Origin: an uncultured Oscillospiraceae bacterium
GTDB lineage: Bacteria; Bacillota; Clostridia; Oscillospirales; Oscillospiraceae
Assembly: GCA_910577525.1 (NCBI GenBank)
Contig: CAJTLI010000067.1
Coordinates: forward strand, 1 to 7,395
Direction: 5' to 3'
Length of the DNA stretch: 7,395 nt
Part shown: piece by piece, positions 1-6,925 of the stretch
Layout: every line of letters begins with the position of its first letter
Position numbering within the stretch: the first letter of the stretch is position 1
Position numbers and translations under genes: made by a program
Notes under the pieces: model-generated
Seen by the model: only the letters and a program-made list of their open reading frames with translations
The model's database searches: none
Told to the model about the DNA's origin: nothing

Positions 1-1448
1 CCCCCTCCCCCACCCGGGCGCCGGAGGCCATGGGGTTCAGTCTGGGCTATGACCCCTCCGCCTCCCTCCACCCCATCACCGGGGACAGCCAGGTGAATCA
101 GGATCTGACGGGGCTGGTGTATCAGGGGCTGTACGAGCTGGACAACGAGTTTACCCCCCATCCGGTGCTGGCCGCCTCCGGCGCGCCCAGCGGGGACGGG
201 TACAGCTGGACCTTTACCATGAAGGCCGGGGCGGTGTTTTCAGACGGCACCCCCCTCACCGCCCAGCACGCCGCCGCCTCCCTAAACGCGGCCCGGAGCT
301 CCGCGCTGTACGCCGCCCGGCTGTCCGGCGTCACCGGCGTGTCGGCAGCGGACGAGGCCACGCTGGCCGTCTACCTCTCCGCCCCCAACGGAAACCTGCC
401 CGCCCTGCTGGACGTGCCCATCGTGCTGGAGCGGGAGGAGGGCCCCGCCCCCCTGGGCACGGGCTGCTACCAATACGAGCTGGCCGGGGACCGGCTGTTT
501 CTGGAGACCAATCCCCACCACGCCGGGGGGGCGGCGCTGCCCTGGTCCACCGTGCCGCTGACCGCCGTGACCAGCGCCGACGAGCGCATCGCCGCCTTTG
601 ACAGCGGGGACATCACCGCCGTCACCACGGATTTTACCGACCCCTACGCGCTGGGATACTCCAGTAGCTATGAGACCTCTGACTTTCCCACCACGGTAAT
701 GCTGTATGTGGGCTTTCAGACCGGGTCCGGTCCCTGCCAGTCCAACCTGGTCCGTCAGGCATTCTCCAGGGCCTTTGACCGGGAGGCCCTGGTGCAGGCG
801 GAGCTGTCCGGCCACGGGGACGCCGCCAGCCTGCCCCTCTCCCCGGCCTGCGCCGGCTATGACCGGGAGGCCGCCGCCCTGCTGGACTATGACCTGGAGC
901 AGGCCGCCGCCCTGCTGGCCCAGGCGGGCTATGAGAGGAACGAGGAGGACGGGCTGCTCTACCGCCGCCGCGGGCCGCTGGAGGTCACGCTGGCGGTGAA
1001 CAGCGACAACGAGTGCCGTCAGGCGGTGGCCGCCGCCCTGGTCCGGTCCCTGGAGGAGCTGGGGGCGAGCGTCACCGTCAGCACCCTGCCCTGGGAAGGC
1101 TACCTCAGCGCCCTGGCCCAGGGGAAGTTCGACCTCTACCTGGGCGAGGTGCGCCTCACCGGGGATTTCGACCCCTCTCCCCTTCTGGCCGGGGCGCTGA
1201 ACTACGGCGGGTACGCCGGCTGGGAGACGGCCCAGGCCCTGAGCGCCTGGAAGGGGGCCCAGGGAGAGGGGCGGGAGGAGGCGGCTCAGGCTCTGTGGGC
1301 CCGGTTTGTCCAGGACGCGCCCATCGCCCCGCTGTGCTTCAAACGGGGGTCCCTGTTGGTGCGGTGGGGGATGGCCTCCAACCTCCAGCCCACCCGGGCC
1401 AACCCCTTCTACCGCATCGAGGAGTGGTCCACCGCCTCAAGCCGTTGA
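1..1448 (+). CDS. ABC transporter substrate-binding protein, peptide/nickel family 5 (5' end outside window)
   Basis: This is an extracytoplasmic solute-binding protein that would deliver a ligand, probably an oligopeptide or similar small solute, to an ABC importer. Numbering from the Met codon at base 30, family landmarks appear in order: an LVYQGLYELD-like segment (about 29-38), the FTMKAGAVFSDGTPLTA block (about 62-78), LGTGCYQYE (142-150), VRQAFSRAFDREALV (241-255) and AAALLAQAGYE (292-302). A C-terminal NPFYRIEEW ending follows. The Met at base 30 is probably internal. The frame stays open to the left edge, the preceding codons read PSPTRAPEA like a linker after a lipoprotein cysteine, and the mature-domain first strand starts right at this Met with no signal peptide. 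A GGAGG lies only 2 bases before that ATG, too close to be a good ribosome site. About 480 residues are visible, and family members usually have 500-560. No permease or ATPase gene is visible, so the substrate cannot be assigned. Family call is firm; ligand is unknown. Confidence 0.88.
   Translation, partial: PSPTRAPEAMGFSLGYDPSASLHPITGDSQVNQDLTGLVYQGLYELDNEFTPHPVLAASGAPSGDGYSWTFTMKAGAVFSDGTPLTAQHAAASLNAARSSALYAARLSGVTGVSAADEATLAVYLSAPNGNLPALLDVPIVLEREEGPAPLGTGCYQYELAGDRLFLETNPHHAGGAALPWSTVPLTAVTSADERIAAFDSGDITAVTTDFTDPYALGYSSSYETSDFPTTVMLYVGFQTGSGPCQSNLVRQAFSRAFDREALVQAELSGHGDAASLPLSPACAGYDREAAALLDYDLEQAAALLAQAGYERNEEDGLLYRRRGPLEVTLAVNSDNECRQAVAAALVRSLEELGASVTVSTLPWEGYLSALAQGKFDLYLGEVRLTGDFDPSPLLAGALNYGGYAGWETAQALSAWKGAQGEGREEAAQALWARFVQDAPIAPLCFKRGSLLVRWGMASNLQPTRANPFYRIEEWSTASSR
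855..917 (+). repeat. Imperfect tandem repeat inside the binding-protein gene
   Basis: Bases 855-884 (30 nt) and 885-917 (33 nt) are adjacent copies that match at 28 of 30 aligned bases, apart from one inserted CAG codon in the second copy. They encode GYDREAAALL followed by DYDLEQAAALL. The second copy is the conserved family segment that leads into the AQAGYE motif. The first copy sits where relatives often have a loosely similar YD-x-x-L-A-x-x-L stretch. It may be a short in-frame duplication, or similar residues written with the same GC-rich codons. Confidence 0.5.
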
Positions 1449-1454
1449 TTATTT

Positions 1455-1473
1455 CCGGCGGAACACCCGCCGG
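1455..1473 (+). promoter_or_regulatory. Hairpin in the leader just before the purL ribosome site
   Basis: The arms CCGGCGG (1455-1461) and CCGCCGG (1467-1473) are exact reverse complements, giving a 7-bp all-G/C stem with a 5-base AACAC loop. It fills most of the gap between the binding-protein stop and the purL Shine-Dalgarno site, ending 3 bases before that site. No T tract follows, so it does not look like a classical intrinsic terminator. It could stabilise the upstream message, cause pausing or attenuation, or limit ribosome access. Its function is inference; the stem itself is visible in the sequence. Confidence 0.4.
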
Positions 1474-1476
1474 GTG

Positions 1477-1482
1477 AAGGAG
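1477..1482 (+). promoter_or_regulatory. purL ribosome binding site
   Basis: AAGGAG lies 9 bases before the ATG at 1492. It supports that ATG as the purL start, together with the downstream N-terminal sequence that matches this enzyme clade from its first residues. Confidence 0.85.
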
Positions 1483-1491
1483 AAATAGACC

Positions 1492-4400
1492 ATGAAAAGC
1501 CAAGTATTCCGCTGCTTTGTCCGCAAGCGCCCCGGTTTTGACGTGGAGGCCGCCGGCCTGTGCCGGGACCTGCGGGAGCAGCTGGGGATCAGGGAGCTGG
1601 ACAGGGTGGCCGTCCTCCACCGCTACGACGTGGAGGGCGTCAGCGCCGAAGTATACGAACAGGCCAAGGGAACGGTGTTTTCCGAGCCCCAGGTGGACGA
1701 GGTGTGCGACGGGGACTTCCCCCGCCCCGCCGTCCCCCACACCCTGCTGGCGGTGGAGGCCCTACCGGGCCAGTTCGACCAGCGGGCGGACTCCGCCGCC
1801 CAGTGCGTCCAGCTTATGACCGGCCAGGTCCGGCCCCTCATCGCCTACGCCAAGGTGTATGTGCTGGAGGGTGCGCTGTCCCAGGCCGGGCTGGACAAGA
1901 TCCGCGGCTACCTCATCAACCCGGTGGAGTGCCGGGAGGCGTCCCTGGACAAGCCGGACACCCTGGCGCGGGACTACGACGCCCCCGGCCGGGTGGCGGT
2001 GCTGGAGGGCTTCACCGATCTGGACGAGGGGGGCCTGAAGGGCGAGCTGGACCGGCTGGGCCTTGCCATGGACCTGGACGACCTGAAATTCCTGCAAAAC
2101 TACTTCCGGGACTGGGAGCGCCGGGAGCCCACCATCACCGAGGTGCGGGTGGTGGACACCTACTGGTCCGATCACTGCCGCCACACCACGTTCTCTACCC
2201 ATCTGAACGGGGTTGACATCCAAGACGAGCGGGTGCGGGGGGCCTATGAGCGCTATCTGGCCGCCCGAGAGGAGGTCTACGGCCCCGAGAAGGCCAAAAA
2301 GCGTCCCCAGACCCTGATGGACATCGCCACCATTGGCACCAAGGTGCTGAAAAAGCGGGGTCTCCTGCCCGAGCTGGACGAGAGCGAGGAGATCAACGCC
2401 TGCTCCATCCATGTACCCGCCGTGGTGGACGGGGAGGAGCAGGACTGGCTGCTCATGTTCAAGAACGAGACCCACAACCACCCCACCGAGATTGAGCCCT
2501 TCGGCGGCGCGGCCACCTGCATCGGCGGCTGCATCCGGGATCCCCTGTCCGGCCGGGCCTACGTCCACCAGGCCATGCGGGTCACCGGCGGCGGCGACCC
2601 CACGGTGCCCCTGTCCGAGACGCTGGAGGGCAAGCTGCCCCAGCGGAAGATTGCCCAGACCGCCGCGGCGGGCTACTCCTCCTACGGCAACCAGATCGGC
2701 CTTGCCACCGGGCACGTGGCCGAGCTCTACCACCCCGGCTACATCGCCAAGCGGCTGGAGTGCGGGGCTGTTGTGGCGGCGGCCCCCGCCGGCCATGTCC
2801 GCCGGGAGCGCCCCGCCCCCGGGGACGTGGTGATTCTCTTAGGGGGCCGCACGGGCCGGGACGGCATCGGCGGGGCCACCGGCTCCTCCAAGAGCCACAA
2901 CAAGAAGTCGCTGGCGACCATGGCCAGCGAGGTTCAGAAGGGCAACGCCCCCGAGGAGCGCAAGCTCCAGCGGCTGTTCCGGGACGAGAACGCCACCCGG
3001 ATGATTAAGCGCTGCAACGACTTCGGCGCGGGGGGCGTGTCGGTGGCCATCGGCGAGCTGGCCGACGGGCTGGCCATCGACCTGGACGCGGTGCGCAAGA
3101 AGTACGAGGGGCTGGACGGCACGGAGCTTGCCATCTCCGAGAGCCAGGAGCGCATGGCGGTGGTGGTGTCTCCCGAGGACGAGGAGCAGTTCATCTCCCT
3201 GGCCCAGGCGGAAAACCTGGAGGCGTACCGGGTGGCGGTGGTGACAGAGAGCCCCCGGATGGTGATGACCTGGAGGGGCCAGACCGTGGCGGACCTCTCC
3301 CGGGAGTTTTTGAACACCAACGGCGCGGTGAAGCGGGCCCGTGTGTCCGTACCGGAGCGGAATTACGAACTGGTCGGGTACGATTTTTCCAATCTGCGGG
3401 AGATGGCGGCCAGCCTGAAGTGCGCCTCCCGCCGGGGGCTGGTGGAGCGGTTCGACGGCTCCATCGGCGCGGGATCCGTGCTCATGCCTTTTGGTGGCAA
3501 GACCCAGACCACCCCCGCCCAGGCCATGGCGGCGCTGCTGCCCACCATGCCGGGGGAGGAGACCGACCAGGCCAGCGTCATGGCCTGGGGCTGCAACCCG
3601 GAGTGGCTGTCCGCAGACCCCTTCGCCGGGGCTCGGGCCAGCGTCACCGTGTCTCTCGCCAAGATCGTGGCGGCGGGGGCGGACTACCACGACGCCTACC
3701 TCACCTTGCAGGAGTTTTTCGAGAAGCTTCGCAATGAGCCGGAGCGCTGGGGCAAGCCCTTCGCCGCTTTGCTGGGGGCGCTGGACGCCCAGCTTGACTA
3801 CGGCGCGGCGGCCATCGGCGGCAAGGATTCCATGTCCGGCTCCTTCCTGGACCTGGACGTGCCCCCCACCCTCATCTCCTTCGCCATCGCCCCGGTGAAG
3901 GCGGGAGACGTGCTCTCCCCCGAGTTCAAGGAGGCGGGCCATCCGGTGTATGTGTTCATGGGCGGGTCCAAGGACCCGTCCGCCTGGGACACCCTCCACA
4001 AGCTGGCCCAGGAGGGCAAGGTAAAAGCCGCCTGGGCGGTGGAGCACAACCTCGCCGAGGGCATTATGAACATGTCCTTCGGCAATCGGATCGGCTTCCG
4101 GGCTGACCCCGAGTTGGAAATACTCTGGTATGCCCCCGCCCAGGGCAGCATCGTCGCCGAACTGACAGAGGAGGTGGATATCCCCAACGTGGTCCGGCTG
4201 GGCATGACCACGGAGGAGCCCGCCGTCACGCTGCATCACAACGGGGACTTGCCCCCCCAGCACCTCAAGGGCGAGGATTCCGCCCCCATTGACGAGCTGC
4301 TGAAGCTGAACGAGGACGTGCTGGAGGAGGTCTACCCCACCCGGGCGGGCACCGACCAGCCGGTGGAGCCCATCACCTGGGAGCGCCGCTCCCCCGCCGT

Positions 4401-5217
4401 GTTCGACGGCGAGATCGCCCGCCCCCGGGTGGTGATCCCCGTGTTCCCCGGCACCAACTGCGAGTATGACAGCGTCCGGGCCTGCCTGCGGGCGGGGATG
4501 GACGCGGAGACGGTGGTGATCCGCAACCTGACCCCGGACGCCCTGGCGGACTCCGCCCTGGAGCTGGAGCGGGCCATCCACAACGCCCAGATCCTGTTCC
4601 TCCCCGGCGGCTTCTCCGGCGGCGACGAGCCGGAGGGCTCCGCCAAGCTCATCGTGTCCTTCTTCCGCAACCCCCGGCTGGCCGACGCGGTCCACGACCT
4701 TCTGAAGCGCCGGGACGGCCTGATGCTGGGCATCTGCAACGGCTTCCAGGCCCTGCTGAAGCTGGGGCTGCTGCCCCGGGGCGAGATCACCCCCGTGGAC
4801 AAGGAGAGCCCCACCCTGACTTACAACCTGATCGGGCGGCATCAGAGCCGGTACGTCACCACCCGGGTGTGCTCGGTGAAGTCCCCCTGGATGCTGCTCA
4901 GCCACGTGGGCGACCTCCACGCCATCCCCGTCTCCCACGGCGAGGGCCGGTTCGTGGCCCCCCAGGCCGTACTGGACCAGCTCATCGCCAACGGGCAGAT
5001 CGCCACCCAGTACGTGGACGCCCAGGGCGTGCCCTCCATGGACATCGCGGTGAACCCCAACGGCTCCATGGGGGCCGTCGAGGGCATCTTCTCCCCCGAC
5101 GGCCGGGTGTTCGGCAAGATGGGCCACTCCGAGCGGCGGGGGGAGTTTGTGGCGAAAAACATCCCCGGCGACAAACTCCAGCCCATTTTTGAGTCCGGCG
5201 CGCTGTACTTCAGGTGA
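1492..5217 (+). CDS. purL: Phosphoribosylformylglycinamidine synthase, single-chain clostridial type
   Basis: The enzyme converts FGAR, ATP and glutamine to FGAM, ADP, phosphate and glutamate, the fourth step of cytosolic de novo purine synthesis. At 1241 residues it is full length for the one-chain Firmicutes clade (the group modelled as TIGR01857) and is unbroken. An N-terminal PurS-like region (about 1-150) and linker precede the first synthetase half. That half shows WSDHCRH (225-231), FKNETHNHP (323-331), GGRTGRDGIGGATGSS (451-466) and NDFGAGGVS (509-517). The second half shows FDGSIGAGS (654-662) and IGGKDSM (775-781). From about residue 977 a class I glutaminase domain follows. Its likely triad is Cys1082 in GICNGFQ plus His1212 and Glu1214 in GKMGHSER; GGFSGGDEPEG is also present. 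A strong AAGGAG sets the start. It lies 43 bases after the binding-protein gene and could be cotranscribed with it. No other purine gene, purine riboswitch or obvious PurR-type site is visible nearby. Confidence 0.98.
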   Translation: MKSQVFRCFVRKRPGFDVEAAGLCRDLREQLGIRELDRVAVLHRYDVEGVSAEVYEQAKGTVFSEPQVDEVCDGDFPRPAVPHTLLAVEALPGQFDQRADSAAQCVQLMTGQVRPLIAYAKVYVLEGALSQAGLDKIRGYLINPVECREASLDKPDTLARDYDAPGRVAVLEGFTDLDEGGLKGELDRLGLAMDLDDLKFLQNYFRDWERREPTITEVRVVDTYWSDHCRHTTFSTHLNGVDIQDERVRGAYERYLAAREEVYGPEKAKKRPQTLMDIATIGTKVLKKRGLLPELDESEEINACSIHVPAVVDGEEQDWLLMFKNETHNHPTEIEPFGGAATCIGGCIRDPLSGRAYVHQAMRVTGGGDPTVPLSETLEGKLPQRKIAQTAAAGYSSYGNQIGLATGHVAELYHPGYIAKRLECGAVVAAAPAGHVRRERPAPGDVVILLGGRTGRDGIGGATGSSKSHNKKSLATMASEVQKGNAPEERKLQRLFRDENATRMIKRCNDFGAGGVSVAIGELADGLAIDLDAVRKKYEGLDGTELAISESQERMAVVVSPEDEEQFISLAQAENLEAYRVAVVTESPRMVMTWRGQTVADLSREFLNTNGAVKRARVSVPERNYELVGYDFSNLREMAASLKCASRRGLVERFDGSIGAGSVLMPFGGKTQTTPAQAMAALLPTMPGEETDQASVMAWGCNPEWLSADPFAGARASVTVSLAKIVAAGADYHDAYLTLQEFFEKLRNEPERWGKPFAALLGALDAQLDYGAAAIGGKDSMSGSFLDLDVPPTLISFAIAPVKAGDVLSPEFKEAGHPVYVFMGGSKDPSAWDTLHKLAQEGKVKAAWAVEHNLAEGIMNMSFGNRIGFRADPELEILWYAPAQGSIVAELTEEVDIPNVVRLGMTTEEPAVTLHHNGDLPPQHLKGEDSAPIDELLKLNEDVLEEVYPTRAGTDQPVEPITWERRSPAVFDGEIARPRVVIPVFPGTNCEYDSVRACLRAGMDAETVVIRNLTPDALADSALELERAIHNAQILFLPGGFSGGDEPEGSAKLIVSFFRNPRLADAVHDLLKRRDGLMLGICNGFQALLKLGLLPRGEITPVDKESPTLTYNLIGRHQSRYVTTRVCSVKSPWMLLSHVGDLHAIPVSHGEGRFVAPQAVLDQLIANGQIATQYVDAQGVPSMDIAVNPNGSMGAVEGIFSPDGRVFGKMGHSERRGEFVAKNIPGDKLQPIFESGALYFR

Positions 5218-5221
5218 TCCT

Positions 5222-5236
5222 GCCGGGTACTCCGGC
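5222..5236 (+). terminator. Small hairpin right after purL
   Basis: GCCGG (5222-5226) pairs with CCGGC (5232-5236) around a GTACT loop, five bases after the purL stop, and is followed by CCTTT. The stem is only 5 bp and the T tract is weak. It may contribute to 3'-end formation ahead of the much stronger palindrome downstream, or may be chance in GC-rich DNA. Confidence 0.2.
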
Positions 5237-5248
5237 CTTTGCGCGATA

Positions 5249-5294
5249 AAACAAACCCCCGCTTTCCGGCGCGCCGGAAAGCGGGGGTTTGTTT
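5249..5294. terminator. Bidirectional intrinsic terminator, perfect 46-base palindrome
   Basis: Every base from 5249 to 5271 pairs with its partner from 5294 back to 5272, so each arm is 23 bases with no mismatch. The centre is CCGGCGCGCCGG, and the real loop would be the middle four bases. The outer arms are AAACAAACCCCC on the left and GGGGGTTTGTTT on the right. The plus strand therefore ends in a GTTTGTTTGTTTT tract, and the minus strand ends in GTTTGTTTTA. It lies between the convergent purL and uxuB ends and should stop transcription from both sides. The T tracts are interrupted by G but still T-rich. Confidence 0.93.
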
Positions 5295-5341
5295 GTTTTG
5301 GAAAAGGCCGCTGCGTGATTTGAGGAAAGCTCTCCCGGAAC

Positions 5342-6925
5342 TCACCGGGCGGAGACGTATTTGTGCAGCGTGCGGCGCACCGCGCCGGGGCCCGCGAAGA
5401 GCTCCGCGGCCATGGCCTCGATGCGATCCCCCAGCCCGGCCTCGTACAGGTCCACGCCGAACACGTCCTTCCGGCTGTAGAGGGCTTTGAGGCAGCTCAT
5501 GTCCTGGGCGCCCTCCTTCACCTCCAGACCGGCCACCATGGGCTGGAGCTCCGCCAGCAGGGGGTCGGGAGACGGGGTGAAGGCGTTCCCCTGGTCGTCC
5601 ACGCCCCGGAGATACCGGGCGTAGCCCGCCAGCACCAGGGGGATGAGCACCAGCTCATTTTTATCCAGCCCCTTGGCCCCGTAGGCCTTGATGGTCTCGC
5701 CGAAGCGGATGGGCAGCTTCTGGGAGGTGTCGGTGGCGATGCGCTGGGGAGCGTCGGGCATGAAGGGGTTGGGCAGGCGCTTGTTCAGCACCGCGTCGAT
5801 GAAGTCGGCGGGCTTGAGCACGCCGGGGTCCACCACCACGGGCATGGCCTCTTGATAGCCCATCTTGGTGATGAGTCCCCGCAGGTCCTCGTCCTTCATC
5901 TCGTCGGAGATGAGGGTGTAGCCCAACAGGCACCCGTAAATAGACATGGCGGTGTGCAGCGGGTTCAGGCAGGTGCACACCTTCATCCGCTCCACCTTGT
6001 CCACGGTGGCCCGGTCGGTGTACAGCACCCCGCCCTGCTCCAGGGGGGGCCGGCCGTTGGTGTAGCGGTCCTCCACCACCAGATACTCCGTCTCCTCCGC
6101 GTTGACGAAGGGGGCGGTGTAGGTCTTTTTTTCGGTGATGATGACGTCCCGGTCCTCAAAGCCGTCCTGTTCCAGCATTCTCTGGACCAGGGCGTCGGGC
6201 CGGGGGGTGATCTTATCGATCATGGACCAGGGGAAGGTGACTTTGCTCTCGTCGGTGAGGTAGGCCAGGAAGCCCTGGTCCACCAGCCCGGCCTTGGTCC
6301 AGGCGTTGGCATAGGCCATGACAGCGTCCCTCATCTTGTCCCCATTGTGGGAGCAGTTGTCCATGCTCTGAAGGGTCAGGGGCAGCGCCCCGGCCTGATA
6401 CCGCTTGTAGAGCAGAGCGGTGACTTTGCCCATGATGAGGGCGGGTGTTAAACCCCGCTCCAGGTCCGCCGGGGACACGGAGTAGCCCTTCTCGGTGATG
6501 GTGAAGCTCACCATCTGGAGGGAGGGGGCGGTCATGACCGCCTCCAGCCGGGCCCAGTCGCCGGTAAACTGGGGGTCGGCCTTCAGGCTCTCGGTGACGG
6601 AGGCCACCACCTTCTTCTGGATGGAGCCGTCGGACTGGAGCACCACCAGCAGGCTCAGGTTGTCATAGGGGGCGTAGGCCCGGTCGATAATCTCAAAGTC
6701 GAAGCCCTCGGCCACGATAACGCCCCGGTCATACGCTCCCTTGTCCAGCACGTCCTGGAGGATGGCGGCGGGGAAGGCCCGGAAGATGTTGCCCGTGCCG
6801 AAATGGAGCCAGGTGGGCTGGTCATAGGTCTTGGCCCGGACGGCCTGAATGTCGAACTTCGGGAGCTGATAGCCCGCCCAGGTCTTGGGGTCGGGCGTGC
6901 CCTTCAAAATGCCGGTGAGTTTCAC
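5342..6925 (-). CDS. uxuB: Fructuronate reductase (D-mannonate oxidoreductase), mannitol dehydrogenase family
   Basis: The likely role is NAD(H)-dependent interconversion of D-fructuronate and D-mannonate in cytosolic glucuronate catabolism. The 527-residue protein shows an N-terminal dinucleotide-binding segment, LHFGTGNIFRAF (40-51). Next come SMDNCSHNGD (187-196), corresponding to the family's DN-x(3)-NG segment, and FPWSMIDKITPRP (231-243). The C-terminal catalytic segment has Lys315, Asn321 and His324 in MKVCTCLNPLH. It is longer than E. coli UxuB (about 486 residues). The start is GTG at 6925, with AAGGAGG 10 bases upstream. That GTG overlaps the uxuA stop as GTGA, which points to translational coupling. 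Pairing with mannonate dehydratase favours fructuronate over tagaturonate or mannitol as substrate. UxaB-type or other polyol dehydrogenase activity is the main alternative. This differs from the short-chain-dehydrogenase mannonate oxidoreductase of B. subtilis. No regulator gene is visible. Confidence 0.92.
   Translation of the reverse strand: MKLTGILKGTPDPKTWAGYQLPKFDIQAVRAKTYDQPTWLHFGTGNIFRAFPAAILQDVLDKGAYDRGVIVAEGFDFEIIDRAYAPYDNLSLLVVLQSDGSIQKKVVASVTESLKADPQFTGDWARLEAVMTAPSLQMVSFTITEKGYSVSPADLERGLTPALIMGKVTALLYKRYQAGALPLTLQSMDNCSHNGDKMRDAVMAYANAWTKAGLVDQGFLAYLTDESKVTFPWSMIDKITPRPDALVQRMLEQDGFEDRDVIITEKKTYTAPFVNAEETEYLVVEDRYTNGRPPLEQGGVLYTDRATVDKVERMKVCTCLNPLHTAMSIYGCLLGYTLISDEMKDEDLRGLITKMGYQEAMPVVVDPGVLKPADFIDAVLNKRLPNPFMPDAPQRIATDTSQKLPIRFGETIKAYGAKGLDKNELVLIPLVLAGYARYLRGVDDQGNAFTPSPDPLLAELQPMVAGLEVKEGAQDMSCLKALYSRKDVFGVDLYEAGLGDRIEAMAAELFAGPGAVRRTLHKYVSAR

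Noticed and set aside
30..32. ATG at base 30 as the true start of the binding protein
   Set aside because: No signal peptide would remain, the GGAGG upstream is only 2 bases away, and the frame is open to the left edge with a linker-like PSPTRAPEA stretch.
1455..1473. Intrinsic terminator between the binding-protein gene and purL
   Set aside because: The stem is followed by GTGAAGGAG rather than a T tract, so classical intrinsic termination is unlikely; kept only as a possible regulatory hairpin.
4933..4944. His1149 and Glu1151 in SHGEGR as the PurL glutaminase triad residues
   Set aside because: The motif is conserved, but in the E. coli/Salmonella enzyme the triad His and Glu come from the C-terminal PHPER-like motif, which matches His1212 and Glu1214 in GKMGHSER here.
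2839..5127. 762-residue open frame antisense to purL, with a second long one at 1762-2796
   Set aside because: It is a shadow of GC-rich coding DNA: composition is dominated by Gly, Val, His, Gln and Leu with no recognisable motif, and it lies wholly opposite a complete, well-conserved purL.
5363..6451. 362-residue open frame on the plus strand opposite uxuB
   Set aside because: Low-complexity Gly/Val/His/Leu-rich translation with no family motif, wholly antisense to an intact uxuB; the same GC-driven effect.
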